Of a stretch of 64,000 nucleotides of DNA, positions 23,880 through 36,956 are shown one piece after another. The notes under the pieces were generated by a model. The model saw only the letters and a list, made by a program, of their open reading frames with translations, did no database searches and was not told the origin of the DNA. The DNA is from Rhodeus uyekii (Eukaryota; Chordata; Actinopteri; Cypriniformes; Acheilognathidae): contig JAWRVZ010000013.1 in NCBI GenBank assembly GCA_037043235.1, positions 4,587,501-4,651,500 on the forward strand. The letters are read 5' to 3'. The stretch's first letter is position 1; each line of letters starts with the position of its first letter. Made by a program: the position numbers and the translations under genes.

Positions 23880-24310
23880 TTTCTTGTCCTCCACCCCTCT
23901 TTATGCCCATAGGCTGGCACCAAGTCTGATGACTTTTCCCAGAAGATTCAGTGAAGACATAGAGAGAGGGGGCAGAAAGAGAGCCTTCTTGTCCAATAAG
24001 AGAAAAGGGGACTGAAGAATGTGAAAAGCTTCCATTCAGGCCAGTTCAGAGGGGCTGGGAGCGGCCACATCCTCAGGAGGGAGGAGAGCTTGCTGCTTTC
24101 GGGAGGGTGGGCTAGGGATCCTGGACAGGGGCCAGGAGCAATGCAGAGGCTCCTCAGATGACGCTAGTCCGTGGGAGCGTCCAATGTCTCCGCCTCTCCT
24201 CTGTCCCTTAGGACATCGACTCCGGACCCCTCGCATTCTATTTACTCGCACAAACAAACTCTCCCCACAGTTCCTCTACCCTAAGAGAACCGGTTGGCTG
24301 CAGGGTGAGG
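23880..24310 (+). other. GC-richer block between the two miR-30 hairpins
   Basis: A stretch with clearly higher G+C than its surroundings, purine-rich on the left. A pyrimidine tract ending cctctgtcccttag (about 24198-24211) could serve as a splice acceptor. It may be an exon or regulatory part of the miR-30 host transcript. There is no convincing reading frame, and short ORFs on both strands reflect composition. Confidence 0.25.
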
Positions 24311-24734
24311 AATGTTTCTCTATTAATAGAGCGGTTAGATTATCTCAAAGACTAATGACTGGCATGTCCAGATTCCTGAAAGGCACGGCAATCATAAACT
24401 CTCATCCACCGCTCCTCATTCATTTGCAATGATCTCATTTCCTCTGATATACTAACTATTTAACTTGTGAAAGGTTCTCTTTTTAACGTGTTGTGTTGTA
24501 CTTGCACAGCTTTAACGTTAATGAAAATTAAAACATTTACATTTATTAAGTTAGCAGACAGTTTTATTCATTAACAATTAACGAATAAGGGGAAATTTTT
24601 TTACACAAAATACAGTAGACTGTGCTGAGATATTTAAAACTTTTAAATTATGCCACTTTGGCAGCTCTAAAAGCTAAACTGCTATGAAGGTATGGTCAGA
24701 TTGCTCCATCACAGCCTGACTTGGGAACCCAAAT

Positions 24735-24812
24735 GAGCTTCAGGGAGTGTAAACATCCTACACTCTCAGCTGGAGCCGAGGCCGGGAGTGGGATGTTTGC
24801 GCTCTCTGGCTC
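24735..24812 (+). ncRNA. mir30c: miR-30c microRNA precursor
   Basis: The 5p arm at 24748-24770 starts TGTAAACATCCTACACTCT and ends CAGC, identical to vertebrate miR-30c-5p as I know it. The 3p arm at about 24782-24803 (CCGGGAGTGGGATGTTTGCG) pairs with it. The stem continues outward with CAGGGAG (24741-24747) against CTCTCTG (24802-24808, one wobble) and GAGC (24735-24738) against GCTC (24809-24812). It lies 3.9 kb downstream of the miR-30a/e hairpin on the same strand, consistent with one primary transcript. By position it corresponds to human MIR30C2. Confidence 0.95.
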
Positions 24813-25611
24813 AAGAACGCCACAACTCACTACGGGTCCACTATGGAGGGAGAAAGCTTATTCAGAAAGTTGTTGAGATGTTCTTCTTTTTAGTTACAGT
24901 AGACTTGAAATTGAAAATGAGCGCTGTGGGAAAATACACTGGAACTACAATCACTGGAGCAGGTAGAAATCACCTAACTTAAGGGTACTGATTGAGTTCA
25001 CTTGTTTGCAGTCATGGTCCTTTTATTTAAAATCTTTGCAAGCATGTTCAGAAACAGCTTTTTAGCGTTATCACAGTTGTGGTATCTATCAGTCTCTTTA
25101 AGGCATATAAACTACAAGGCTCCTTCACATCAAGAATGAGATCTATAAATATAACAATAAATGTACTGTAAGTGTTGAACTACCCAGCTCATCATTTGAC
25201 CTTGAAAGATCAACATGTTCAAAACACAAATCTCATTTACTGATGTTTAGTAATGCAATCGCTGAAATACACTTAGTTTAAGTTTATAAATTGCAGTAAA
25301 GGTGGGACTGGTAGAATTACTATTACATGAAACAAGATCCAACTTTAAAAACCGGATTCCAAATCTAATTTCAACCTGCCAACGAAAAGAAATACTGTAT
25401 TTTAAAAATCGCTCTCATTATTAAAGAGAGCAGCATTCACACCAAAGCTATAACAATAACAGCACAAAGAAACTATATTGTTGGAATCACTTTAAGAATG
25501 TATCCAGCTGATGAAAGATAAAAAACATTGGCAGTCAATCAGAATCCATCCTGCTGTGAAGAGCTCAAGCATTTAAAGTGACAGACAAGCATGCGCTTGT
25601 GGATGCTAATA

Positions 25612-26249
25612 CAGTGGTACCTCGAGATACGAAATTAATCCGTTCCGAGGCGGCCTTCGTATAATGAGTTTTTTGTATCTTGGAACACATTTTACATGTA
25701 AAATGGTTAATCCGTTCCAAGCCCTCCAAAAACACCCCATTAAATTTCATAATAAAAGCTTTATTGACCTATAAACAATGAAATAACGTAAAATGTCGAA
25801 GCTTACCTTTCGAGTGAGGCTATCTCCGAAAGTGGCGGCAGAGGAGGAGGAGGAGGAGGACAAACGGCAGATAACGTACGTACGTACGTACACTTAACTT
25901 TACGAAAACACATAAAAAATTTAAAGTTTCGGGTGCGGAGTGGCTGAGCTAAAGCACGTACGTATAGAAGATGCATGATGGGAGGGATGCGGTCCAATTA
26001 GAGAGAAGGATCTCATGGCTTGGCTAGCATCAGGAACCAATGGGAGAGCAGGAGGATGGTGGCGAGTCTACTGTAACTAAGATGGCGGCGTGCGGCGCGA
26101 GTTTCAAAGTTGTTATGGGGTGAATCTCGGACTTTCAGAAACCTTTTGTATCTTGAAAACTTTTCGTATGTAGAGCAGTAAAAATTCTCTTTGCTTTCGT
26201 AACTTGGATTTTTCGGAAGTTGAGCCTTTCGTATCTTGAGGTACTACTG
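25612..26249. mobile_element. Tigger/pogo-like non-autonomous element
   Basis: 638 bp. Left end CAGTGGTACCTCGAGATACG; right end CGTATCTTGAGGTACTACTG, whose reverse complement is CAGTAGTACCTCAAGATACG, an inverted repeat with two mismatches in 20. Flanked by TA (25610-25611 and 26250-26251). The interior has (GGA)n near 25846-25860 and a (GTAC)n-like stretch near 25877-25891. No transposase frame is seen. Confidence 0.82.
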
Positions 26250-29200
26250 TATAGTTATACTTGGTGTGAACAGGCCTTTTTACATTTCCAGCCAACATTT
26301 TTGCATCTTCAATTCAGATGTGAAAGGTGCATGCTCCCTTACACATTTATATATACACATTGTGTGCATACTGTGAAGTATATACTTCCTGGTCTTTGTG
26401 CATAGATTTTGAAGTGGATATGGGAGCTTTGTAACGCACACAGGAAGTCAAGTCCATTGTGAGCGTTGTAAGGGCTCTGAGGGTGAGTGGCCTGTCATTA
26501 AGACATTCATGTTGAACTCTAGGACTGTTTGAAGCTTTCTGACCCCTCCGTCCGACTACAAGTGCCTCCACCCAGGCAGAGCTGCCGATGGAATTGCCTG
26601 AGAGGAAGTGACTATTTATACCCACTAAGGAACAGAGAGAGGCACCCTTCCGATGGGCGGCTCTCCTATGGCTTCCTTTCACAAATATGTTAGGACTGCT
26701 CTCATGAAATCTAACCCCAACTCCACGAAGATATGCAGAGCAGTGCTCTCAATGCTATCTGTGTACATGCCTAACCATGTTTTGGTTACCATTCTCTTCT
26801 GCTGTAATGACCTTCATCAACTTTTGCTTGATGTCATAACTTCAGCACCTCTCATACAGGGCCACTAGATGGCAGACTAACTCCAGAAAACCCCTAATGT
26901 TTCACACAATGCTTGGAAAGAGATTAGACAAAAAAAAAACTTCTGTTCACTAGCCAATTTTTTTTTTGCAAAATGTTAAAATTATCCCCTACAAAACTTG
27001 TATGTATATTCTACTTTTTTTTACAACTGTTCTTATGTGCCTCTAATAGCACGACACCAAACCAGAGATGTATTAATTGTACTCAGATTAAACATAATTT
27101 AGCATTAACGTCAAGATTATTAAACTCTTAAACAAACCAAAGTGATTTACAAACAAAACACAGATTTATAAAGCATTGCATTATTCTTTCTTTCTTTAAA
27201 GAATCATGATATTAATTGACTTTTTAATTAGCTTTTTGAGAGCACTAATATATTCTTTTAGTACAATATTTTTTGCTAACATTTTCTGAATTTTCACAAT
27301 ATCTTTACAAGTATCCATGGGAATCACTGGTTTTGATGGCTCTGTTGGAAATTATAGCAAGTACATCAAAGTGAAAAGATTTTTTTTGACCTCATTCAGC
27401 CCACATTCCCTGCTCTAGTCACACAGAGTGACTAAAACCCGGTATAGGAAATGTTAAAACCAACTGACATCCTCTGATCAAGCTTTTCCTGTCAACTGGA
27501 GGAGTCAAAACAACTGAAGAATGACAACAAGGACATGATTCAGTATTATTTTCACTTCTTGCCATGCTCTTTGAACTGAATTATGTAAGATCCTTACGAT
27601 GCCAAAGCTCTTTTCATCAATCTACAAAAGAGCTATTGAATTTACAGCAAGTTCCTTTAAGTGTTTCAAACAATAATCTCGCCCCACAGGTGGCACAGAA
27701 ATGGGAAGTTGAAGCAAGCAATTTGGTATGTGTGTTATATGTAAAAAAAAAAAAAACATTGTCATTGTAAACAATGCATTGTCAAGCGTGAACACATTAC
27801 AGGAAGAATGCACTGTGACGGTTCATCCTCGTTTAATAAAGACTGTTTGACTCTGACTCCTCTGTTATTGTACTGTGGCCTCTTTTTGATCAGTCATATT
27901 CCTCAACAAAATGTTTCTTCATCAACTCAACATGCAGCAGTCAGTCGAAACCCCATATTTAGTTTTTGTGTGTATAAATACTTAGTTTCGGGGGATGTTT
28001 ACACTCTCGACCACATAAAAGGAACTGAAACATTTCAGTGTGTTCACAGCTATTGCAGATTATTTGCTCTCTGTGGCAAAAGCAGTGACTGTGTGTAAAG
28101 TTCAATTAAAAAAAATAAAGAAACATTTCAATATAATGTATATTATGCAGTAAGTGTGGAACTAACCAGCTCATAATTTGACCTTGTAAGAGGTCAACAT
28201 GTTAATAACGCAAATCTCATTTACCTGATGATTTGTATATTAAATTTGTGAAATTAATGAATACATTTATTCAGCAAAGATGCATAAATGTTTGCAACAG
28301 TAAATTACAGTATAATCTTTAAAAAATATATTTATACTTCAAATAAATGCTCAAAGATTACTAAAAAATATCAATTTCCACACAATTTTTTGAAAATAAT
28401 AAGGAATATTACTTGAGCACCAATACCATTTTATTATTATTTTATTTTATTACCATATATTAAAATAAAAAACAGGTATTTTAAAACGTAATATTTTGCA
28501 ATATTAATGTTTTTTTCTGAACTTTAGTGTTTATATTAGCAGGGTCACTGCACAAACATCATAAACTGAATCAACCTAGCTGTAAGATTGTATGCTAGTT
28601 CTTACTGGCAGTTTGATTCTCTTTCTCAAGTACACAGTACACACTCCATGTATTAAGCTTGCATGGGTCCAGCTGTGTAATGGCTAGATAATATCCTAGA
28701 GAAAGGCAAAATGCTCTTTGTCATTTCATGCTTGAAGAAAGGTCATCTGAACCACACGGCTGCTAACAGTGAAGAATTGAGTTGACATAACTGGCCATTT
28801 CATTACACGCACTGCTTTGAGTCCTATCAGCACTTCCTCTTTACAGAAAACATACGTTTCCATCAAACAACATCTGGGGTTTCAAGTTACCCTTCTCCCA
28901 GTGGGGAATCAAAGTGAGAACACAATCAGTACTATCTATATATCATATGACAGTGTACACAGAGCTTTTAGTAGAACATGCATAAGCGTCACACCCACTT
29001 TAGATTATCAGTGTGGTTTTAATAGGCTTTTCAATAAATAGATATTTCATCATTAACTTGCATGACTGTATATACACTCACACACGTATAATTAAAACAC
29101 TGGCATTCCATTTAAAAATAAATAAGGTAAGGTTGTAGACCCAGGTGTCCTTTGGTGTTAAACAAAAGCTGAGTCACAAGACTCATTTTTACTGTCTATA

Positions 29201-30909
29201 GGGTTCAGGAGTTCAGTTCTTGTGACAAAAGACTGACAGAACGAGAGAGACAGTCTAAAAGGGGAAGTCACCCGTATATGTCAGCTTCACACAAAAAAAA
29301 AATACTGTGAAACGGACAGTCCACAGACCTGTGTACATACCCATCTGCAGTAGATATATGACTGAATCTGCAACCTCAGTCATTATATATAACTGTAATG
29401 GACAGGCTTATAAAGCTCTAGGCATGTCAAGTGATAGCCTGAAGCATGAATGCATATTTTGTGCATATGACTGAATTTAATAAATTCTCTTTAGTTGAGA
29501 ATAGAATTTCACAATAAGATACCAGGGGGAAAACAGTCACTAATATTCACACTAGCTCAGAAGATAGACTCAACTCAAGGCCAAATTTTCAGCATGATAT
29601 CATGAGGGAGAGCTGATTATAGAGTTGCTGGAAGAAGTGAGGTAAACGGCTACTTGTACTCTTATCATTGCGGTCAGTGGGATTATGTGAACTTTGCTCC
29701 TTTAAGACCCCATGAATCTGCAATTTCTCCAGTATTCAGTTTCACATGAACCTTCAGTAATCATTCTAACATGCTGATTTTCTGCTCTAGAAACATTTAT
29801 TTATTATTATCAAAGATAATAAGATTCTGGGAAAATATTAGCCTACTGTAACTACAGTAAGGTAGGTTCACTTTCATTTATTTAGACATTTTAAATCGCA
29901 TTATGTTTTATTCTGATGTTATCTGTAAGATGCAAAGCTACGTTTTGGTTAATACGTTTCCATAAAAATATTTAATCAAGCGCTCATTTTCTATTTTATG
30001 AATATACTGACGGATCCATCCTGACCGGTGGTTGATGCCTGTTTTCTTTGATGCATGTTTATGGTATGAAGCTTCTAACTGAATGAGACTATACAGTAGC
30101 AAGAGAGATAGACACATGCAAACACACACACACACACACACACAAACTAGAGCAGTGAGTCATGGGAAGTTTCCACGGACACCCAATACACAACCCTTCC
30201 ACCTCATTCTGTCAATCCTGATCAGCAAGGCCATGCTGCCTTCCACTCAGCACATTTAACACACACAAACCACAGCAAGCACAGTACAAAACACAGCGTT
30301 TTACTAACAGCTAACTCATGCATATTGAGTCCGCAAACAAACAAAATTAAGAGTGCCTCAGTTCAATTATACTTAAAGTAATACACCATAATTATTAAAT
30401 AATCAATCACAAATCCTGTCTTGTTTCCTGTGTTTTATGTTTAATGACTTTTAATTTGATATGCATTTTATGTGCATTGTTGCTCTGTTTCATTTCCATA
30501 GTTACCCTAAATTAAATTAATCAAAAGGGACAGTAAATAATGATTCAAAAATGTTATATTTCAAATAAATACTGATCATTTTAACTTTTCATATATCAAA
30601 TTCTGAAAAAAAGGTTTCCAAACACACACAAAAAGTAGCACAACTACTGATATATTGATACCAATAAGACGTTTCTTGAGCAGCAAATCAGCATATTAGA
30701 AGAAGGATTTCTGAAGGATCATGTGAGACTTGGGTAACTGTTGAAATTTCAACTTTGCCATCACAGGAATAAATTACATAAATATTGAAATAAAATAAAG
30801 TTATAATAGTCCATAATATTACTGTATTTTATTTTAGTGAGCAATAAACACATTTATTTTAAAAACATTAAAGCCATAAACTTTAAACAGTTTTACATAC
30901 CATCATATT
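26250..30909. other. Spacer with no gene recognised
   Basis: AT-rich DNA downstream of miR-30c. An AATAAA at 27834-27839 in a less AT-rich context could be a 3' end of the host transcript, but nothing else supports it. A (CA)n tract lies at 30121-30144. Short ORFs here carry no family features. Confidence 0.4.
30121..30144. repeat. (CA)n microsatellite
   Basis: About a dozen CA dinucleotides, read directly. Confidence 0.9.
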
Positions 30910-31243
30910 TGTGGATGCGTGCGATGTGGAGACAAAGGCGAGGTGCAGCAGGTTACAAACCGAAACGCTCTTTATTCACAAACTCGGAAACAAAAGACTA
31001 TTAACAAACTGAAACGGCACGTACTAGTGCAAAATACGGAACACTAGCAGACACGTTGCGGCATCCAGACACTCAGACAACATCCACCACGTAACATCAA
31101 CAAGAGACCAAGACATGGGAACACAGGAGGGTATATATTGACAAACATGGGATTGGGAACAGCTGACGAGACTTGGGCAGTGATTAGACTCAGACAGGAG
31201 ATTGCAGGACCTGGAAGATACATAAAGGAACCCGGATGTGACA
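30910..31243 (-). mobile_element. Solo LTR-like retrotransposon remnant
   Basis: Read on the minus strand, the block begins TGTCACATCCGGGTTCC and ends in CCACA, giving TG...CA termini. On that strand it has a TATA-like 'caatatatacc' (about 31135), then 'gtgaataaagagcg' with AATAAA (about 30970), in the order U3, R, U5. No internal retroelement genes flank it, and no target duplication could be seen, so it may be a solo LTR or a truncated copy. Confidence 0.55.
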
Positions 31244-34202
31244 GACGCGACAAGACTGCGACAATATTTGTATGATACTTCAGTATGTTTCAAATTAAAT
31301 CACAATATGACCATGGTACATGTCTCTAAAAACATGCCGTTATTATGGTACTTTTTTTAAGAACATGAGCATGTAGTTGGTAGTCAAAGAAAACCACAGG
31401 AGAAGATGTGCAGGAGCGCACCAGGAGAGGCGGGCCAGGTTTGTGTCTGACAACTGTCTGACTGAAGAGCTGGCAGGTAAAGTCACACTCACAGGTGTAC
31501 GTCAGGAAAAAACAGTCCCAGCCACTGACGGTTTGACAAGCAACAGCAAGACTCAAGCTGATTACGGCATACACGGTCTCCTTAAGCCCACCGGGGACCA
31601 GGCTGCCTGAACAGACCATATGGTACCGCTCTTCTGTGATTTTATCACAATTTTAACTGTATTCTGTGACTTTACAATCCTCTTGACCGAGCGGAATGGA
31701 TTATGGGCAAGGACGAAGGATTCAACTTGTTCTCTGTCAAAGGCACAACACACTGGACTGTTTTATCTTAAACTGAGAAATTGCTTTAAAATGACATATG
31801 TAAGCAATGACCTTCAGTTAGTCAGTTGCTTTTGCAAAACAAACCCAAAAAGCTATGGGTTCTCATATCACACGAAGAGGTTCGTTTTACGCCCATCCAA
31901 GTATTTGACTCTGCTGTGCTCTGTCAAATAAATAAATACATTATATACTATGCATGAAATTATAAATGCTATATTAACAAAAACCGCTGTGATTGGCCAA
32001 TCAGAAGTATTCCAAAGCTGTGTAATAAAAAAGGTGAGGCGATTAATTTCGTAAGTCTGTGGTTTGATTTGGGTTTTATTCAGCTTTTTTTTTATCACAA
32101 AGAACTATTTTATATGTGTATTTATCTTCTCAATGTGCAGACATTTATTTGAAAAGTCAATAGTGATATAGCCATTTATCCTCTGACAACTGGCCACACA
32201 GTTTAATTAAATGTACAGTGAGTGAATCATAGGGTTAAATAAGCTTGCAAAACATCAAAATTCATTAGCCATATTTACACGCAGACACACTTACAATTTG
32301 TCAAAGAGCTGCACTTTATTATACAGTAGGCCACAATATAAACGTCCACATATGAACCACTCCAAATGTCACACTTCTTTTAATAAATCATCACTTCCCA
32401 ACAAAGTTAAATATTTAAAACAAAAAACGCACACACACTTGTGGTGCCATACATTACGGTTTCCAACAATTATGGCACAAGAAACACTGAAACTTGGATT
32501 CTTTCAAAGTTCTTTTAGACCAAGATGGACGACGAGAAGATGGCTATTTGTTTCCCAGTCACTAGCTATGTCTGAAACTGAAGTCTCGTTGCTTGACTCA
32601 AAGGCAATGTTTTGTATTAAAAAAATGGTCTAAAGTGGTTTCAGACTGGCTTCCAAAGCATAACTTCACATCTAAAAATCAAGAACAAGAGATAAGCAAG
32701 CAAATATTGAATACTATTTCTTTGTAGTGGAAAAAGACATTTATGAACAAATTTTTCAATCTCCCCATTACATATCTTTTCTTTTCACCAGCTGCCATAG
32801 CACATGCACATGATTGATTGCTGCATTCAAAAAACGGCCAGATGAAGGCATCTTAGTAGACAACATTGATTTTTCATGTTTTAGACACAAGCGCTGTGTC
32901 CATTTGTAGGAACTACAAAGAATGTGACTCTCACACATTCAGAGATGGGGTTTAATGAACCCCAGGGTATGAACTGGGTTAGACGGTAAACAGAAAAGTG
33001 TGCTCAATCCAGATATTGACTGATGGAAAGAGGCTGCGAGAAAAACAAGATGAGGATAGCTATCCTTCATTGTTTAATCCAAAAGAAAGGAAGATAGACT
33101 TCAACCACAAGTACAGAAGAAAGGGGTCTTAACTAAAAATGTTCACTCCTTTTTGTGTGCCGGTAGAAACTAAAACAGACAGAACATAATCACACACACA
33201 CACACTTGTGCTGTGGAGGTATGGTTAGCCCTCTGGGTACACTCTAAAACAGCAGTGTGGAACAAATGCACACATTTCATACACACTTGACCCATATTAA
33301 TTAACATCTGCTTTAAAAAATGAATTAATATTCTCTGTGGATAGTGACCATCAATAGCCCTGATTGTCCACACATAACCATTAAGTATGATGAGAGAAAG
33401 GCAGCATACACTCTCACACATACATACAGTATGTGATATACTCCATCACTTTGAGTAGTTGAGTTATATGCATTAAATGCTTTCTATTGCTATTACATTA
33501 TCTTTTGAACCGTCGTCGAGATAACTATAATCATCGTTTAATTCGTGGCTGTCAAAAAAACTAGATTCCACATTTTCTGTCAGAATTAAGAAATTCATTA
33601 TTATAATTAAGACAATAGGAGGTTAAGTTAAAATCTAACGTTGATGTATAATATTGTGCGTGTATAAACTGTAATCATTTTTTCCAGCAAGCTAGTTAAG
33701 CTATGGCCATTGAGAGTCTTTCCTGAGGTAAATGTAACGTTACGCAGCCTACTATTTTCACAGGCTGTTTTACTGACGTCTTTCCGTCGTTAAAACAAAT
33801 CTTCACGGATTACATGAGAAACTGTACATTTGAGTAAGTTGTACTTTATTTTGTAGCCTTTTATAGTCTGTTTCTTTGTTCTTGTGCTTTAATGCAGCTC
33901 TGTCACACCATGATCGCAGTGCTGAAACTGCACTTTCATTCTCTGACAGTAGATGGCGGTGTTGGAACAGCAGACCTGCACCAGTTACCCTGGTAAACCC
34001 ATAAACAAAGTAGCTTGTACTGAACAGTATTTAAATGCTTCAAAAAGCCATTGAGATTTTTGTATTTGCAATAGTGTTCATCACAGCACTAAATAATTAA
34101 ATACTTAAAGATTTAAGGCTATTTCTTTTCAAACTTAAACATTTTTATATTTTCTGGACTACAGCATACCCTAGATATTGTTCTGATTCTTTATTATTGT
34201 TT
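31244..34202. other. Spacer and possible ogfrl1 3' UTR, no coding gene recognised
   Basis: A less AT-rich stretch at 31370-31620 has open frames on both strands but no recognisable product. From about 32.3 kb upward the DNA could be a long ogfrl1 3' UTR: a minus-strand AATAAA lies at 32315-32320. That would give a 3' UTR of about 3.2 kb, which is only a possibility. Confidence 0.35.
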
Positions 34203-34471
34203 GGTAAAACTTTACAATAAGGCTTCAATAGTTATAACATTAGTTCATTTATTAGTTAATAAATAATATAACTGATAATGAGAAGTACTTCTAAAGCATT
34301 TATTATTCTTAATGTTAATTTCAACATTTAATAACACATTATTAAAATCAAGTGTTCATTTCAATGGACCTGAACTAATAATGTAAATAACTGCTGTCAA
34401 TTGTAACTATTGTAAGTTCTAGTTCATTCATTAATGTTAGTTCATGTATTAACTTAATGTAAAGTATAACC
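34203..34471. mobile_element. hAT-type MITE with perfect 8-bp target duplication
   Basis: 269 bp. Left end GGTAAAACTTTACAATAAGG; right end ACTTAATGTAAAGTATAACC, an imperfect inverted repeat of a common fish family ('ggtaacactttacaataagg'). The flanking 8-mers are identical: tattgttt at 34195-34202 and 34472-34479. The interior holds repeated 'attagttcat'-like phrases. Confidence 0.88.
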
Positions 34472-35566
34472 TATTGTTTTTTTGTAAATCTGTTGCGCTT
34501 TCGTCTATTTTTTGTATTGTCTTAAATGTTCAGTTCTTTTTGTTATAAGAAACTTTTTTGCAACTTATCTCAATACCATGATAATACAGTACAGTATATC
34601 ATAATAAAACCTTGCTTTAAAATTTGATACCGTCACATGTCTACCCCTAAACCTACCCCACACCTTGACAGGAAGATTTTGTAAAGACCTTTCTGACCTT
34701 TTAACCATTACTTCGACCTGCAGATACCCACACTTGAAGAGATCTGCAATCTATCACACCAAGCTTTAATACCATTAAAGCGGAGGTTTCAGTAAAAAAA
34801 ATTCATCGTTTGATAGACGATACTTTGTTTCATGAAAAAAACTAATTCAAGTCCGTTTTGCTTATCATTTTTTCCAGACGGCGCACTGCTTCAGACTCAA
34901 AATGATAGAGCGCAACACACATGCTGTAACAAACGAAAGAAGAGGCACTTTATATTGCAAGACGTTTTTGAGAAAACTGGATTAAAGTCTCACACGTACC
35001 TATAAAAACATGGAAGATCAATTACCTGAAAAGTCCTGCAAGTATACTCACACTGACTACACATTATTATGATCTGTTACAAGGAGCTACGAGTATCCAT
35101 AACAAGAAACTTCAGCAAGCTCTAAACACGGAAAAGAGAGTCTGTCTGTCTGAGAGTCAGGCTTATGATTAGCTAATAAAGCCTACTCTCAAAGCCTGTA
35201 GACTAAGATAATATTCTCTCACAGGGGAAGACTGAATAGACAAAAAAGTGCAATATTTCACACAATGTGCTCAGGTAGCACTTACATATATATATATATA
35301 TACACACACTCACACTTGTACATGTGCTAAGAACTCTCCAGAGGGCCCCAAGTAAGAATTACAGTAGAGAAAATCATCCACTAACACTTTGAAAAGTATT
35401 CAGAGTTAAGAAAAAACACTTTGTATTAAAAAAAATTCAAACAGTCAAGTTGTTCACAAAGCAAGTCTCTAAAAGGCAATAGTATGGAATAATATTGCTG
35501 TGCCATTCCTTTGCCTGACTTGAAGCTCAGCTTAGACTACTCAAGCATTCCCAGAATCTTCTACTC

Positions 35567-36862
35567 TTACAGAGGAATGGTTTCAATATATTCTTCTAGA
35601 TCTATCCTCCCCCTGACCTCTTGCAGGACCTTTGACCCTTTTGCTGTTTTCCAATCTCCACTCTTCCTCTCATCCGTGTCCTCCACCTCCCTCTCTAAGT
35701 TATTTCTGCCCTCTCTAGGTGACCTGGCTTTGCCCACACTCCTCTCCAGCATCTCGTTTTTTCCCACTCTTATCCCTGTGGATCCAGAGGCAGGAATGCG
35801 TTTCCTCTTGGGTGGCCCCCAGATGAAGTTCTCGGGCGGGTGGTAGTGGAGCTGGGCGAAGCGAAGCAGGGCGCGTCTCTGAGCGTGCTGCCGCAGTGTG
35901 AAGACAAAGTATTCCAGTGCGCTGTGACGCATGTTGGGTAATGTGCCCTCCACCAGCGCCTCCTCCAACAGCAGACGCACCAGAGGCAGCTTGAAGCTTT
36001 CAAAGCCCAGTTCACCAAGGCTTTTCAGAATGCGAGTGATACGCAAGTAGTTGTGCTGCGACCTGCAAAGAAAAGAGGTCAGTACAAAAACTAGGTTTCA
36101 ACACAATGTCAAACATTTTCAAATAATGTAAAGTTGGTTGTTGATGAAGGACAAAATTTTATGACATTTTATTTTTTGTCATTCTACTTTATTTTTAGTT
36201 TTTTGTTCAAGGGTCCAAGCATGTTAAGGGGACATTCACACAGAATACTTTTGCTGTGTTCTGGAAGTGAGGTGCTTCAGCTTTTTTTTAAATGTTGTTT
36301 TTTTCATATTCCACTGACCTGCGTCTCACATTTTTATCCTGCAAAAACATGTTCTTTATAAAGGGTCCCTAGTTCTGCAATTAAATTACCTTACTTACTA
36401 AATAAATGTCCTAAAAACAAAGCTGGAGGGTTTTCTTGTGTGCTTTTCTAAAGTAACCATTTATACAAAAGGCACCCAAGGCCATAGTATATTGTATGCC
36501 TCAACCCACTTAACCTGTGGCTATATTAACAATATCACTGGCTTAATACAAAATAATAAAATATAATAAATATGCCAAATATTTATTTAAGTATTAAGAA
36601 TAACCCACATTGTATACACTTTTCAAATTCATTGACACAGTACCAATTACCTTTAGTACATTGAAATGTATATGACATTTAAGTTGTTTTGGCTCATCTT
36701 TGGCTACACAGCAAAAATGCTGTTTATTATTTTATTATTGAAATGTAAACAAGATTAAAATAAGTTAAAACATTTGCCAGTGCCATATATCCAAAACGAT
36801 TACATTTAAATTATATTACTTGAAAACAGGCCTAAACATCTTAAGCAATGTTGCTTCTCAAG

Positions 36863-36956
<94 letters not shown>

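Noticed and set aside
35511..35846. 111-codon plus-strand ORF
   Set aside because: Antisense shadow of the last ogfrl1 exon.
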